DNA of 64,000 nucleotides from Trifolium pratense. Lineage: Eukaryota > Streptophyta > Magnoliopsida > Fabales > Fabaceae. A model generated the notes under the pieces. It was not told where the DNA came from, did not search any database, and saw only the letters and a list, made by a program, of their open reading frames with translations. The DNA is taken from assembly GCF_020283565.1 (NCBI RefSeq), contig NC_060061.1, forward strand, positions 25,581,362 through 25,645,361, read 5' to 3'. Of this stretch, positions 1-9,409 are shown piece after piece; position 1 is the stretch's first letter, and every line of letters starts with the position of its first letter. Both the position numbers and the translations under genes were made by a program.

Positions 1-1310
1 TAAAAACTAAAAATACACACTTGAGACTCTTCTTGATTCTGTTTCTTTCTGAAGTTGTTCTTCTTGAAGTTTGACTCAATGTTTTAAAAACCGGACCGGA
101 CCGGCCGGTCCGACCGGTTCGCCCGTGAACCGGTGCCCTCAGTGGTCCGAACGACTAGCCAGAACCGCTAGTCAGTAGAACCGGGAAAAAACCGGTGTGA
201 ACCGGTATAAACTGGTGAGAACCGGGAAAACCGGTGAACCGGGAAAATCGGCCGGTTTTCTCTTTGTTTAAAAAAAAACTGAATTATTTTTCAAAAAAAC
301 ATTGAAACGCGTGAAACTTAAAAAGCATTGATTTTTAATTTTTCAGATTCCAGTTCTCTAACATCAGTTAAAAAAACAAACTGTTTTTTATTTTTATTAT
401 ACAGATATTTGCATTTGTAATCCTAGATCTTGTAATAGTAAAGATGAAGATGAGGTTCAATTGTCTACTAGTAATTGATATTTGATTGCATATTCGACCG
501 TCAATGAAGCTATTTTTGCACGAGCTTTGTTTTGCTGTGCAGATTATGTTGTTGTGCTTGATATTGAGGCGGCGATGATGAATTAAATAAGAAGAAATTT
601 TGTGACATAATTGATAATATTGGAAAGGCAAGGATGAGATTGAGAAGAAACAAAATAAAATAATACAAGGAATATCTAAGGAAGGAAGAAGAAAATTGTG
701 AAAAGAAATAGAAAGAAGGAAGTAAGCAAGAATAAAAAGTTTGGCATATATTCACTAAGGTGAAAAGTTGTGCGGCTGTGTTGTTTGAAATTAGGGTTAG
801 AAGAAGCTTACAATTTGTTTATGAGTATTATATATATTGAAAAGTTTGGGCTCTAAGAGTATTCAATATATTGGGCTCAATGTATATTGGGTTGTGATAC
901 AATTTTCACTCATATACCTTTTTTTCAAAAATACTCTTATATACTTAAAAAAAAAATATTTATTTATTTATTAATTATCCGGTTCAATCGGTTCAATAAC
1001 GGTCCAACCGGTTGAACCGGTTGAACCATGAACTGAAAGTCTCACCGGTTCAATCTCCGGTCCGGTTCTTAAAACATTGGTTTGACTCCTTCTTTGAGTT
1101 GTCCATTTCCATTTCAGGGCAATCAACATAAAGTGTTCAAGCTTCCTTAAAAAAAATAAAATAAAGTGTTCAAGCTTGTTGCAGTTGAAGTCATTCTTCT
1201 GAACATCCTTCTTATCTTTTGAGCTTGAACCCTTGAAGCCCACATTTCTTGAGAATATTTTCTTCTTGGCCAAGTATTGAAATATTTGCTTAGAAATGTC
1301 ATCTCTTCAT
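1..1310 (-). pseudogene. Degenerate Ty1/copia gag fragment (antisense), split by the hAT element
   Basis: On the minus strand 1104-1273 reads Lys/Ser-rich protein (SSSKDKKDVQKNDFNCNK) resembling the region just before and within the copia CCHC zinc knuckle; compare [11 protein letters not shown] in the intact gag further right in this window. The knuckle is broken: the first Cys is now Asp and a short internal duplication follows. The reading continues on the far side of the hAT element in bases 1-76. Nothing suggests function. Assignment rests on short similarity only. Confidence 0.4.
77..1079. mobile_element. Non-autonomous hAT-type DNA transposon, about 1.0 kb
   Basis: The ends are inverted repeats: CAATGTTTTAAAAACCGGAC on the left, and the complement of the right end reads CAATGTTTTAAGAACCGGAC. 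The first five bases CAATG fit the hAT terminal consensus YARNG. An 8-bp duplication GTTTGACT flanks it exactly (69-76 and 1080-1087), the hAT length. The terminal 150 bp on each side are full of CCGGTT/AACCGG repeats; the centre is AT-rich without a transposase ORF. It has inserted into an old copia gag fragment on the minus strand. Confidence 0.85.
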
Positions 1311-1554
1311 CATCTTAACTTCTTCATGTTGGGTTTTTATATTGGCTACATTTTGCAAAAGTCAACTCTAGCCAGATGCTGGACAAGATGTTGTAGAGCA
1401 TCGCATACATCATTATTGATGCTCTGTTTTACGAAGAATTTCTATTTCAAATCGAAGGAAGATTTAATTTGACCATTTTGCTCTGTTATGCGCCAAACCA
1501 AAACGAGTCTTTCTCTCCAAGTTTACGGAAGTCGGTTTAAGTATTATTATTTAG

Positions 1555-1853
1555 GCTTAATTAGTAAAATAGTCCATTAAAGACATTTTTGGTTTAAGAT
1601 TGGTCCCTTAGAGAAAAAAAGGTCCAAATAGGTCCCTTAAAAAAAATGTCCGAATAGGACCTTTAAAGACATCTCCGTTAATCAGTTTGATCCCTAAAAA
1701 AAGGTCCGAATAGGACCAAACTGATTAACGGAGATGTCTTTAAGGGACCTATTCGGACATTTTTTCTTTAAGGACCTATTTAGACCTTTTTTTCTTTAAG
1801 GGACTAATCTGAAACCAAAAATATCTTTAAGGGACCATTTTACTAATTAAGCC
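1555..1853. repeat. Foldback (long inverted repeat) element, about 300 bp
   Basis: The left half begins GGCTTAATTAGTAAAATAGT and the right half ends with its near complement (ACCATTTTACTAATTAAGCC). The arms of about 130-150 bp contain repeated 'GGTCC(C)TTAAAG' and 'GTCCGAATAGG' phrases, so the whole unit can fold into one hairpin. There is no ORF. A target duplication could not be defined because the right flank is an A-run. It looks like a MITE of undetermined superfamily. Confidence 0.7.
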
Positions 1854-1900
1854 AAAAAAAAAAATAAAGATATTGAGAATAAATGTGGAAGCGACCTGTG

Positions 1901-1902
<2 letters not shown>

Positions 1903-1954
<52 letters not shown>
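1903..1954. repeat. (TA)n microsatellite
   Basis: About 25 TA dinucleotides with one phase break, directly before the LINE remnant. Confidence 0.9.
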
Positions 1955-1957
<3 letters not shown>

Positions 1958-1965
1958 AGGATCCG

Positions 1966-2221
1966 TTGACACTAGGTGTCAAACAGGATCATTTTATTCA
2001 GTTCACATCTTCAGTAGGTGGATCTCGGGCGCGTCGTTCTTTCCTACAGCTCATTTGGCTTGCTTGTGTTTGGGTTGTGTGGACGGAGAGAAATCACCGA
2101 TTGTTCAGAGGCTCAGCAGATATGCCCCATATTTTATTGGACAAGATCAAGCTATTTTCATTTAGGTGGTTGAAGTCGACGAGTATTACGTTAGCTTTAA
2201 ACTACCATAGCTGGTGGTCTA
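1966..2221 (+). pseudogene. LINE (non-LTR retrotransposon) ORF2 C-terminal remnant, left piece
   Basis: The plus strand reads ...WLACVWVVWTERNHRLF... and ...LLDKIKLFSFRWLK..., the typical tail of plant L1-type ORF2 after the zf-RVT domain. It is 5'-truncated. A possible target duplication TTGACAC lies at 1966-1972 and again after the poly-A tail at 14489-14495. The copia element interrupts it at 2221/2222; the remaining 3' part lies at 14333-14488. Confidence 0.7.
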
Positions 2222-3331
2222 TGTTGGAACAAAATTGATTTGAAAATGTTTGCCCCTAAATCTATTAAGGTTTTGATGATAACAAAGTATTAATAAACAA
2301 TTGGAAGGACTAAAAATTTAATTTAAGTGTGCAGATATAAGCTTAAGATAAGCTCTGAGTGAAGCTCAGAAGATAAGTTTTCAAAAGTTTACAAGCGCTC
2401 AGAAGATGTTGATCTTCAGAAGTTACAATCTTCAGATGATGAAGTCGTCAGAACTTCTTAAGTGTCTAAAGCTTCATCAACCTCTGAAGATCTTCTTGAA
2501 GTCTGTGAAGATTCTCTTTTGCAAGTCAACTCTTCTACCAATGAAGAAAAGGACCTTTCAAGCTTGATCAGAACAGCTACTCTCGTTTTGTCTGTCCACT
2601 CTTGAGAACGTGGGTCATCAGACTTGTTAGCTGAATAAGGAAAGTCTTCTCTGCACATGGTCAAAGTGCCTGAAATTCTTACTCAGTTTTAGATATAACC
2701 AACTGCATCAAGACAAGCTGCTTGAAGACAAAAGGTTATCTACTTCAACGGTCATCTTTATGCAACGACTCTTTTTCTGGTTATATATATACTAGAAGGA
2801 TCAGTTGTATAAAATAACAATTTACATTAAGGATCATACTGCGCTCAAACTCTGAACCGTGAATACAAGCTCTGAACCTCTGAACTAGTGTTGTTGCACT
2901 CGTAGTCCAAATACTTTGTATTCATTGTATTTGCTCTTTAAGGTTCTCTTAAGAGCTGTTGTATTCTTTCAATTACTTTATTATCTCTAATTCTTGAGGG
3001 AACTTAAGCTTGTGTGCTTAAGGGTGAAGTCTCTTGCTTGTGTGCTTGAGCATTGTGGTGAAGTCTCTTGCTTGTGTGCTTGAGCATTTGTAATCTTGTG
3101 TGATTATAGTGAAATCCCTTGGAAGTGCAAGGGGACTGGACTACTCTCGTTTTGTGAGAGGAACCAGTATAAATTGCTTGTGTGTTTTTCTCTCTCTCTC
3201 TCTTGTTATTATTTGTGATACTTATCCGCTGCTAACTTAGTTAAGTTGAGAACTTTGAAAAAGTTTAACTTGGCTAAAACACAATTCAACCCCCCCCCCC
3301 CCCCCCCCCTTCTTGTGTTTTCACACCTTCA
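2222..3331 (+). repeat. 5' LTR of the copia element (1110 bp)
   Basis: The LTR runs TG...CA. A likely promoter TATA stretch (TTATATATATACTAG) lies near 2781-2795. Downstream is a tandem array of about 34 bp (GTGAAGTCTCTTGCTTGTGT + GCTTGAGCATT...) with two full copies here and three in the 3' LTR. A run of 20 C residues (3290-3309) lies 22 bp before the LTR end. Confidence 0.95.
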
Positions 3332-3333
3332 AT

Positions 3334-3345
3334 TGGTATCAGAGC
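3334..3345 (+). promoter_or_regulatory. Primer binding site, initiator tRNA-Met type
   Basis: TGGTATCAGAGC starts two bases after the LTR end and matches the standard plant copia PBS complementary to the 3' end of initiator methionine tRNA. Confidence 0.92.
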
Positions 3346-3400
3346 ACTGGTCTGTTACTTTCACTTAACAGTGAGACAGTAAAGATCTTGTGAGAACACT

Positions 3401-5803
3401 ATGTCTGGAGGAGACGATAGTAGCACTAGAACAACCGGTGAAGCCGGTGATGCCAGTGGTGCTGGTGGTGGTCCTAGAAATGCTTTTGGTTTTGACTACT
3501 TGAGTAATGAATCACATGAACATAGTGGCAACAGAAAAGCCCCTATATTCAATGGTGATGCATCATTATTTGAGTGGTGGAAGGAAAGACTGTATAGCAA
3601 TATTACTGCTATTGATCATGAGTTGTGGGATTTGGTTGAGTTGGGAGTAACTTTTGAAAACTTAAATGAACATGGAAGATTGTCCATTGAGCATAGAAAG
3701 TTACTCACACCAGCTAACTTAAAAATCTACACTAAGCATCATAGAGTAAAGGACATTGTTGTTGGTGCTATTAGACATGAAGATTATGTCAGAATAGAAA
3801 ACAAGTCTACTGCTAAATCTTTCTTTGATTCTATGTGTGCTACCTATGATGGTAATGAAAAGGTTCAAGAGGCTAAGGCTAGTCTCTTGATAAGGCAATA
3901 TGAACTATTCACTATGCAACAAGATGAAAACATTGAGACTATGTTTACAAGGTTTCAAATCCTTGTATCTGGTCTTAAAGCTCTTAAGAGGAGTTATTCC
4001 ACCTATGACCATGTTCAGAAGATTCTGAGAAGTCTTCCTATTGCTTGGAGACCTAAGGTCACTGCAATAGAAGAAGCTCAAAATCTCAAGACTCTGAGTC
4101 TTGAGGCTCTGATAAGCAATCTCAGAAGCCATGAGATGGTTCTGAATGCTGATTCAGAAGCTAAGAAGAAGTCCAAGTCTGTGGCTTTACAGTCAACTAG
4201 GACTCCTTCTAAAGCTCTTAAGACTCAGCATCTTGACCTTGAAGAGGAATCTTCTGCAGATGGCCAAGAGGAGGAAATGGGTGAAGATGAGTTTGCTTTA
4301 TTCACCAAGTTTCAGCAATGGAACAGGTTTAACAAAAGAAATTTCAGAGGAAACAGCTCCAGAAATTTTGTCAGCAAAAAGGATGATCAGAAGAACTGCT
4401 TCAACTGTAAGAAGCCAGGACACTTTATTGCTGACTGTCCAGAAATGTCTGCTAAAGACAAAAGCAAAAGATACAGCTCAAAGAAGCAACAATTTAAGAG
4501 CAAATTGAAAAAGAGTCTGATGGCTACTTTTGAAGAGCTATCATCTGAGGAAGAAGTTGAGGAAGAGGAAGAGGCAAATCTAGCCCTGATGGCTTCAACT
4601 GACTCAGATGCAGACTCAGAGGATGAATCAGAATCAGATTCAGAAGTAACAGATGAGGTATTTTCTGACTGTTCTAAATCTCAACTTATAACTGCACTTA
4701 ACAAGGTCATTGAGAAACATCTCAGAGTGTTAAGCAAACAAAAAGTTTTACAAGAAAAGCTTAACACTCTGACTGAACAGGCAGAACATTTTCAAGGTCT
4801 ATATCAAGAAACTCTGAATAGAGTGAATGACTTTGAAAAGGGTTGTGCTGTTTGTCACAAACCTATTGATGAGCAGGAAATAGCTCTACAACAGTTTGTG
4901 CATCTCAACCTTGGGAAGAGCAAAGCTGCTAATAGAATTTATAATGTTTTGAGACATAGAGGAGAAGGACTTGGCTATGAATATGGTAGAACATATTCAA
5001 AGCTGAAGACCTTTGCCAAAAAAGTTGGAAAATCTTGGGTTTATTATGTTGTTCCACCAAGTGAAGAAGGAAAGAATCCTGGTACTTTTGAAAATGAGGA
5101 TGATGATCTGAGTGATTTAGAAGCTGACAGCTCAGAGGAACCAAGTCTCTCAGGATCTGGAAAGAAAAGTTCAGAAGATAGAAGTTGTTCAGAACCTGAG
5201 AACATTAGTTCAGAAGTTCTGAAAACTTCAAAATCTGAGACTTCAAATTCTGGAACCAAAGGAACTTCAGTACCTGAGGCTAGTCAATCTAAAAGCTCAG
5301 AAGTTTTGAAAAGAAATAATTCTAACTCCAAACCTCAGATGCAGTACAGGACTCAGATTATTTATGATTCTAGAGTCAGTAGATATAATCAATCAGAACA
5401 TAGGATTGGTGATAAATACAAACCCTGGAATCATAAACAATCCAAATCCTGGAATAATAACAGATCTCAAACAAAGAAAAAATTTCAAAAAGGTTATGAT
5501 TCCAAACCAAGATCTTTCTCTAACACTAAACAACATAGTAAGCATTTGTGGACTAACAAGCGTGGACCCAGAAGATGGGTACCAAAAGCTGAAATAATGT
5601 ACCATTCAGATTTACCAACTAGGAAAGGATATGTCCTACCTAGAGCATGGAAACAAGTCCTATGCAAAGGAAGAAGGGCTTATGTCCTAGACAATTGGCT
5701 GACAAGTTCTCAAGTTACCAATCAGAACTTGAGAAATGAAGAGGAAGAATACTGGGATGACTTTATCATTAACTATGATGAAGAGTTCTACCGCAATGAT
5801 TAA
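3401..5803 (+). CDS. gag: Copia gag (nucleocapsid precursor), 800 aa
   Basis: Forms the virus-like particle and packages element RNA. The N-terminal 270 residues are the copia gag capsid region (UBN2/DUF4219-like). A perfect CX2CX4HX4C zinc knuckle lies at C333, C336, H341, C346. After the knuckle comes an unusually long tail of about 450 residues, with acidic Ser/Asp/Glu runs (residues ~380-430 and ~560-620), a second CxxC (CAVCHKP, near residue 486) and a basic C-terminal region rich in Lys, Arg, Asn and Ser. Start: first ATG after the PBS, 55 bp downstream. It ends at TAA 5801-5803; pol follows in the -1 frame rather than the same frame, so either a base has been lost or expression needs recoding. 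Confidence 0.93.
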   Translation: MSGGDDSSTRTTGEAGDASGAGGGPRNAFGFDYLSNESHEHSGNRKAPIFNGDASLFEWWKERLYSNITAIDHELWDLVELGVTFENLNEHGRLSIEHRKLLTPANLKIYTKHHRVKDIVVGAIRHEDYVRIENKSTAKSFFDSMCATYDGNEKVQEAKASLLIRQYELFTMQQDENIETMFTRFQILVSGLKALKRSYSTYDHVQKILRSLPIAWRPKVTAIEEAQNLKTLSLEALISNLRSHEMVLNADSEAKKKSKSVALQSTRTPSKALKTQHLDLEEESSADGQEEEMGEDEFALFTKFQQWNRFNKRNFRGNSSRNFVSKKDDQKNCFNCKKPGHFIADCPEMSAKDKSKRYSSKKQQFKSKLKKSLMATFEELSSEEEVEEEEEANLALMASTDSDADSEDESESDSEVTDEVFSDCSKSQLITALNKVIEKHLRVLSKQKVLQEKLNTLTEQAEHFQGLYQETLNRVNDFEKGCAVCHKPIDEQEIALQQFVHLNLGKSKAANRIYNVLRHRGEGLGYEYGRTYSKLKTFAKKVGKSWVYYVVPPSEEGKNPGTFENEDDDLSDLEADSSEEPSLSGSGKKSSEDRSCSEPENISSEVLKTSKSETSNSGTKGTSVPEASQSKSSEVLKRNNSNSKPQMQYRTQIIYDSRVSRYNQSEHRIGDKYKPWNHKQSKSWNNNRSQTKKKFQKGYDSKPRSFSNTKQHSKHLWTNKRGPRRWVPKAEIMYHSDLPTRKGYVLPRAWKQVLCKGRRAYVLDNWLTSSQVTNQNLRNEEEEYWDDFIINYDEEFYRND

Positions 5804-5805
5804 AG

Positions 5806-8800
5806 TTGTTTCTCATACAGCCTACCACTCAAAGAAGTATCATGAATCACTCATGGTATCTGGATAGTGGATGTTCAAGGCATATGACTGGTGACAAACA
5901 ACTATTTTCTAAGCTGACTATGAAAGAAGGAGGATCTGTTGGCTTTGGAGGTAATCAAAAAGGAAAGATAATAGGTACAGGTACAGTAGGTAATTCTTCC
6001 CTATCTATTAATGATGTTTGGTTAGTAGATGGACTCAAACATAACTTATTGAGCATAAGTCAATTTTGCGACAATGGTTATGTAGTTGTCTTTAATAAGG
6101 AATCATGTACTGTGTCTAAACAATCTGATAACTCCATGGTATTCAAAGGTCTGAGAAAGAACAATGTTTATAAAATTAATCTTTCTGATTTGAATGAACA
6201 AAAAGTGATGTGTCTTTTGACCTTGAGTGAAGAAAAATGGATCTGGCATAAGAGGTTAGGCCATGCTAACTGGAGGTTAATCTCTAAGCTTAGCAAGCTT
6301 GACCTTGTCAGAGGTTTACCAAAAATCAAATATCACTCAAACACTCTGTGTGGTTCTTGTCAAAAAGGAAAAATTACAAAATCTTCTTTTAAACCTAAGA
6401 GCATTATTTCTACCTCAAGACCATTGGAACTTCTTCACATTGATCTGTTTGGACCAGTTAACACTGCCTCAATCAATGGAAAGAAGTATGGATTAGTGAT
6501 TGTTGATGATTACAGTAGATGGACTTGGGTAAAATTTCTAAGAACAAAAGATGAAGCCTATGATGAGTTTAGCATCTTCTGCAAACAAATTCAAAATGAA
6601 AAAGGCTACACTATTTTAAAAGTTAGAAGTGATCATGGTGGAGAATTTGAAAATGAACCTTTTGAAAACTTTTGTGAAAAATATGGCATCTTGCATGAAT
6701 TCTCTTCTCCTAGAACTCCTCAACAAAATGGGGTTGAAGAAAGGAAGAATAGAACTCTGCAAGAAATGGCCAGAACCATGATGCATGAAACTAATGTAGC
6801 AAAATTTTTATGGGCAGAAGCTGTAAACACAGCATGTTATGTTCAAAATAGAATCTATATCAGATCTAAATTGAACAAAACTGCTTATGAATTGTTCAAG
6901 GGAAGAAAGCCTGACATTTCTTATTTTCATCAGTTTGGATGTACTTGTTACATCTTAAACAACAAAGTCCATCTAAAGAAATTTGATGCTAGAGGTTATA
7001 AGGGTATCTTTATAGGATATTCTGAACGCTCAAAAGCATACAGACTGTATATTTCTGAAACACACACTGTGGAAGAAACTATGCATGTCAAGTTTGATGA
7101 CAAAGAGCCTGACCAAGTGTCAGAGCTTGTGGAAGGTTTGTCTAGATTTCAGGTATCAGAGGATCAGTATTCAGATATTCCAAACTACTCAGAACATCCA
7201 TTCTCTGAAGAACCTCTGAACATGACAGTTCCTACAGACTCTGAACAACAAAGAACTGAAGCAACTGCTGAACCTGCTGATGATGAGTCTGAAGATGATG
7301 AGCCCCCAAGAAACACTTTCAAATACAAATCATCACATCCAGAGGAACTGATTCTAGGCAACAAGGATAGTCCAAGGAAGACAAGATCTCAACTGAGAAA
7401 TGAGGAATCTTTAGTTGGTCTTATCTCAATGATGGAACCGTCAAAGATTGATGAAGCTCTGAAAGATGATGCTTGGATTGTAGCAATGCAAGAAGAGCTG
7501 AATCAATTTCAAAGGAATGATGTATGGACTCTAGTGCCTAAACCTTCACACAAGAACATTATTGGAACAAAATGGGTATTCAGAAACAAGTTGAATGAAC
7601 AAGGTGAAGTGGTAAGAAACAAGGCTAGATTGGTTGCACAAGGTTATAGTCAGCAAGAGGGGGTTGACTATACTGAAACCTTTGCACCAGTTGCTAGACT
7701 TGAAGCAATCAGGTTACTTCTATCTTATGCTGTTAATCATGGAATAACCTTGTATCAGATGGATGTTAAAAGTGCCTTCTTAAATGGTTTTATTTCTGAA
7801 GAAGTGTATGTTAAGCAACCTCCTGGTTTTGAAGATGTCTCAAACCCAGAACATGTTTTCAGATTGAAGAAATCACTGTATGGTCTGAAACAAGCTCCAA
7901 GAGCTTGGTATGATAGACTCAGTAATTTCCTTCTTGAAAAGGGTTTTGAGAAAGGGAAGGTTGACTGCACACTCTTTAGAAAAACAACCAAAGAAGATAT
8001 TTTAATCATTCAAATTTATGTTGATGATATTATTTTTGGTTCAACTAATGCTTCCTTGTGCAAGAATTTCTCTAAGATAATGCAGGATGAATTTGAAATG
8101 AGCATGATGGGAGAATTGAAGTTCTTTCTGGGAATTCAAATTAATCAGAAGAAGGAAGGAACTTATGTTCATCAATCAAAATACACCAAGGAACTTCTGA
8201 AGAAGTTCAACCTGGATGATTGCAAAATAATGAACACTCCTATGCATTCAACTACCAACATGAGCAAGTCAGAAGATGAAGGAAAAGTAGACCAAAAGGT
8301 CTACAGAGGTATGATTGGTTCCTTACTCTATCTGACAGCCTCTAGGCCAGATATTTTATTCAGTGTTTGCTTATGTGCAAGATTCCAGTCAGATCCTAGA
8401 GAATCTCATCTTACTGTTGTAAAGAGAATCTTTAGGTATCTGAAAGGAACAACTAATCTTGGACTTCTCTATAAGAAATCCAATGATTATGTGCTAAATG
8501 GATTCTGTGATGCTGACTATGCTGGAGATAAAATTGAAAGAAAATCCACAAGTGGCAATTGTCAATTTGTTGGTGAAAACCTTATTTCCTGGGCTAGTAA
8601 GAGACAAACTACTATAGCTTTGTCTACAGCAGAAGCAGAATACATTTCAGCAGCTAAGTGTTGCACACAACTACTATGGTTAAAATATCAGTTAGAAGAT
8701 TATCAGGTAAGCAGTCACAATATTCCTTTATATTGTGATAACACTGCAGCCATTCATTTATCTAAAAATCCTATCCTACACTCTAGAGCCAAACATATTG

Positions 8801-8964
8801 AAATTAAACACCATTTTATCAGAGATTATGTTCAGAGAGGTATAATAGATATTAAGTTTGTTGATACTGAAAATCAATGGGCTGACATATTTACTAAAGC
8901 CTTACCTGTTGAAAGATTTGATTTTATAAAGAAACATCTGAACATGTTTTCAATCTCTGAATGA
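5806..8964 (+). CDS. pol: Copia pol polyprotein: protease, integrase, reverse transcriptase, RNase H
   Basis: Domains in the Ty1/copia order. Aspartic protease: [16 protein letters not shown] at residues 20-22. GAG-pre-integrase: WHKRLGH near 147. Integrase DDE: D in HIDLFGP (~213), D in RSDHGGEF (~276), E in NGVEERKNR (~313). Reverse transcriptase: [20 protein letters not shown] and YVDDIIFG at residues 738-745. RNase [11 protein letters not shown] and ALSTAEAEY near 940. All catalytic residues that can be recognised are present and there is no internal stop. The open frame runs back only to base 5800; no ATG occurs at its beginning (the position given opens with TTG; the first ATG encodes residue 13), fitting translation as a gag fusion in an intact relative. 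Frame is -1 relative to gag. Confidence 0.93.
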   Translation: MFLIQPTTQRSIMNHSWYLDSGCSRHMTGDKQLFSKLTMKEGGSVGFGGNQKGKIIGTGTVGNSSLSINDVWLVDGLKHNLLSISQFCDNGYVVVFNKESCTVSKQSDNSMVFKGLRKNNVYKINLSDLNEQKVMCLLTLSEEKWIWHKRLGHANWRLISKLSKLDLVRGLPKIKYHSNTLCGSCQKGKITKSSFKPKSIISTSRPLELLHIDLFGPVNTASINGKKYGLVIVDDYSRWTWVKFLRTKDEAYDEFSIFCKQIQNEKGYTILKVRSDHGGEFENEPFENFCEKYGILHEFSSPRTPQQNGVEERKNRTLQEMARTMMHETNVAKFLWAEAVNTACYVQNRIYIRSKLNKTAYELFKGRKPDISYFHQFGCTCYILNNKVHLKKFDARGYKGIFIGYSERSKAYRLYISETHTVEETMHVKFDDKEPDQVSELVEGLSRFQVSEDQYSDIPNYSEHPFSEEPLNMTVPTDSEQQRTEATAEPADDESEDDEPPRNTFKYKSSHPEELILGNKDSPRKTRSQLRNEESLVGLISMMEPSKIDEALKDDAWIVAMQEELNQFQRNDVWTLVPKPSHKNIIGTKWVFRNKLNEQGEVVRNKARLVAQGYSQQEGVDYTETFAPVARLEAIRLLLSYAVNHGITLYQMDVKSAFLNGFISEEVYVKQPPGFEDVSNPEHVFRLKKSLYGLKQAPRAWYDRLSNFLLEKGFEKGKVDCTLFRKTTKEDILIIQIYVDDIIFGSTNASLCKNFSKIMQDEFEMSMMGELKFFLGIQINQKKEGTYVHQSKYTKELLKKFNLDDCKIMNTPMHSTTNMSKSEDEGKVDQKVYRGMIGSLLYLTASRPDILFSVCLCARFQSDPRESHLTVVKRIFRYLKGTTNLGLLYKKSNDYVLNGFCDADYAGDKIERKSTSGNCQFVGENLISWASKRQTTIALSTAEAEYISAAKCCTQLLWLKYQLEDYQVSSHNIPLYCDNTAAIHLSKNPILHSRAKHIEIKHHFIRDYVQRGIIDIKFVDTENQWADIFTKALPVERFDFIKKHLNMFSISE

Positions 8965-9409
8965 AAAATTTTATTTGGCAATTAAAGTGTAAGAGGTTAT
9001 GTATATCAGAACTTATGATTCAGAACATCTGAAACACAAGCTCTGAAATACTTAACTCTGATAGATTATTTTAAAACTCAGAGGCTCTGAACTATTTAAG
9101 TGGGAAACGTTTAGTATTCGCTGCTGAACAGTTGTCCATTAAAATAGCAGTTACCGAGTAAACTTCTGCACGTGGTCTACGTGTGTCAGGTAGTGGGTGG
9201 TTAATGATGACTTTTAGTATTCAAATATTTGTCAATAAGCGTAACTTCCCAAATTTGCCATTTTTGTGTTAACTGTACGCTTTTAAATAAACTTACACAA
9301 TACACTTGCACACTTTTCACTTTCACAACCTACACTTTCTTTTCTCTCTAAACCCTCAACAAAATTTTCTTTCTCTCTCATTAGTTCCTACCCTTACCTA
9401 AACTCCATC
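8965..9409 (+). promoter_or_regulatory. Spacer between pol and ORF3 with TATA-like box and CT-rich leader
   Basis: There is no ORF here. At 9282-9290 TTTAAATAA looks like a plant TATA variant. It is followed by a pyrimidine-rich tract (TTTCTTTTCTCTCT near 9337) and the ORF3 ATG at 9410. This layout could allow a separate ORF3 transcript; a spliced subgenomic RNA is the alternative. Inference only. Confidence 0.4.

Noticed and set aside
510..755. Minus-strand ORFs in 368-755
   Set aside because: Phe/Ser/Leu-rich translation of AT-rich DNA inside the hAT element; no motif.
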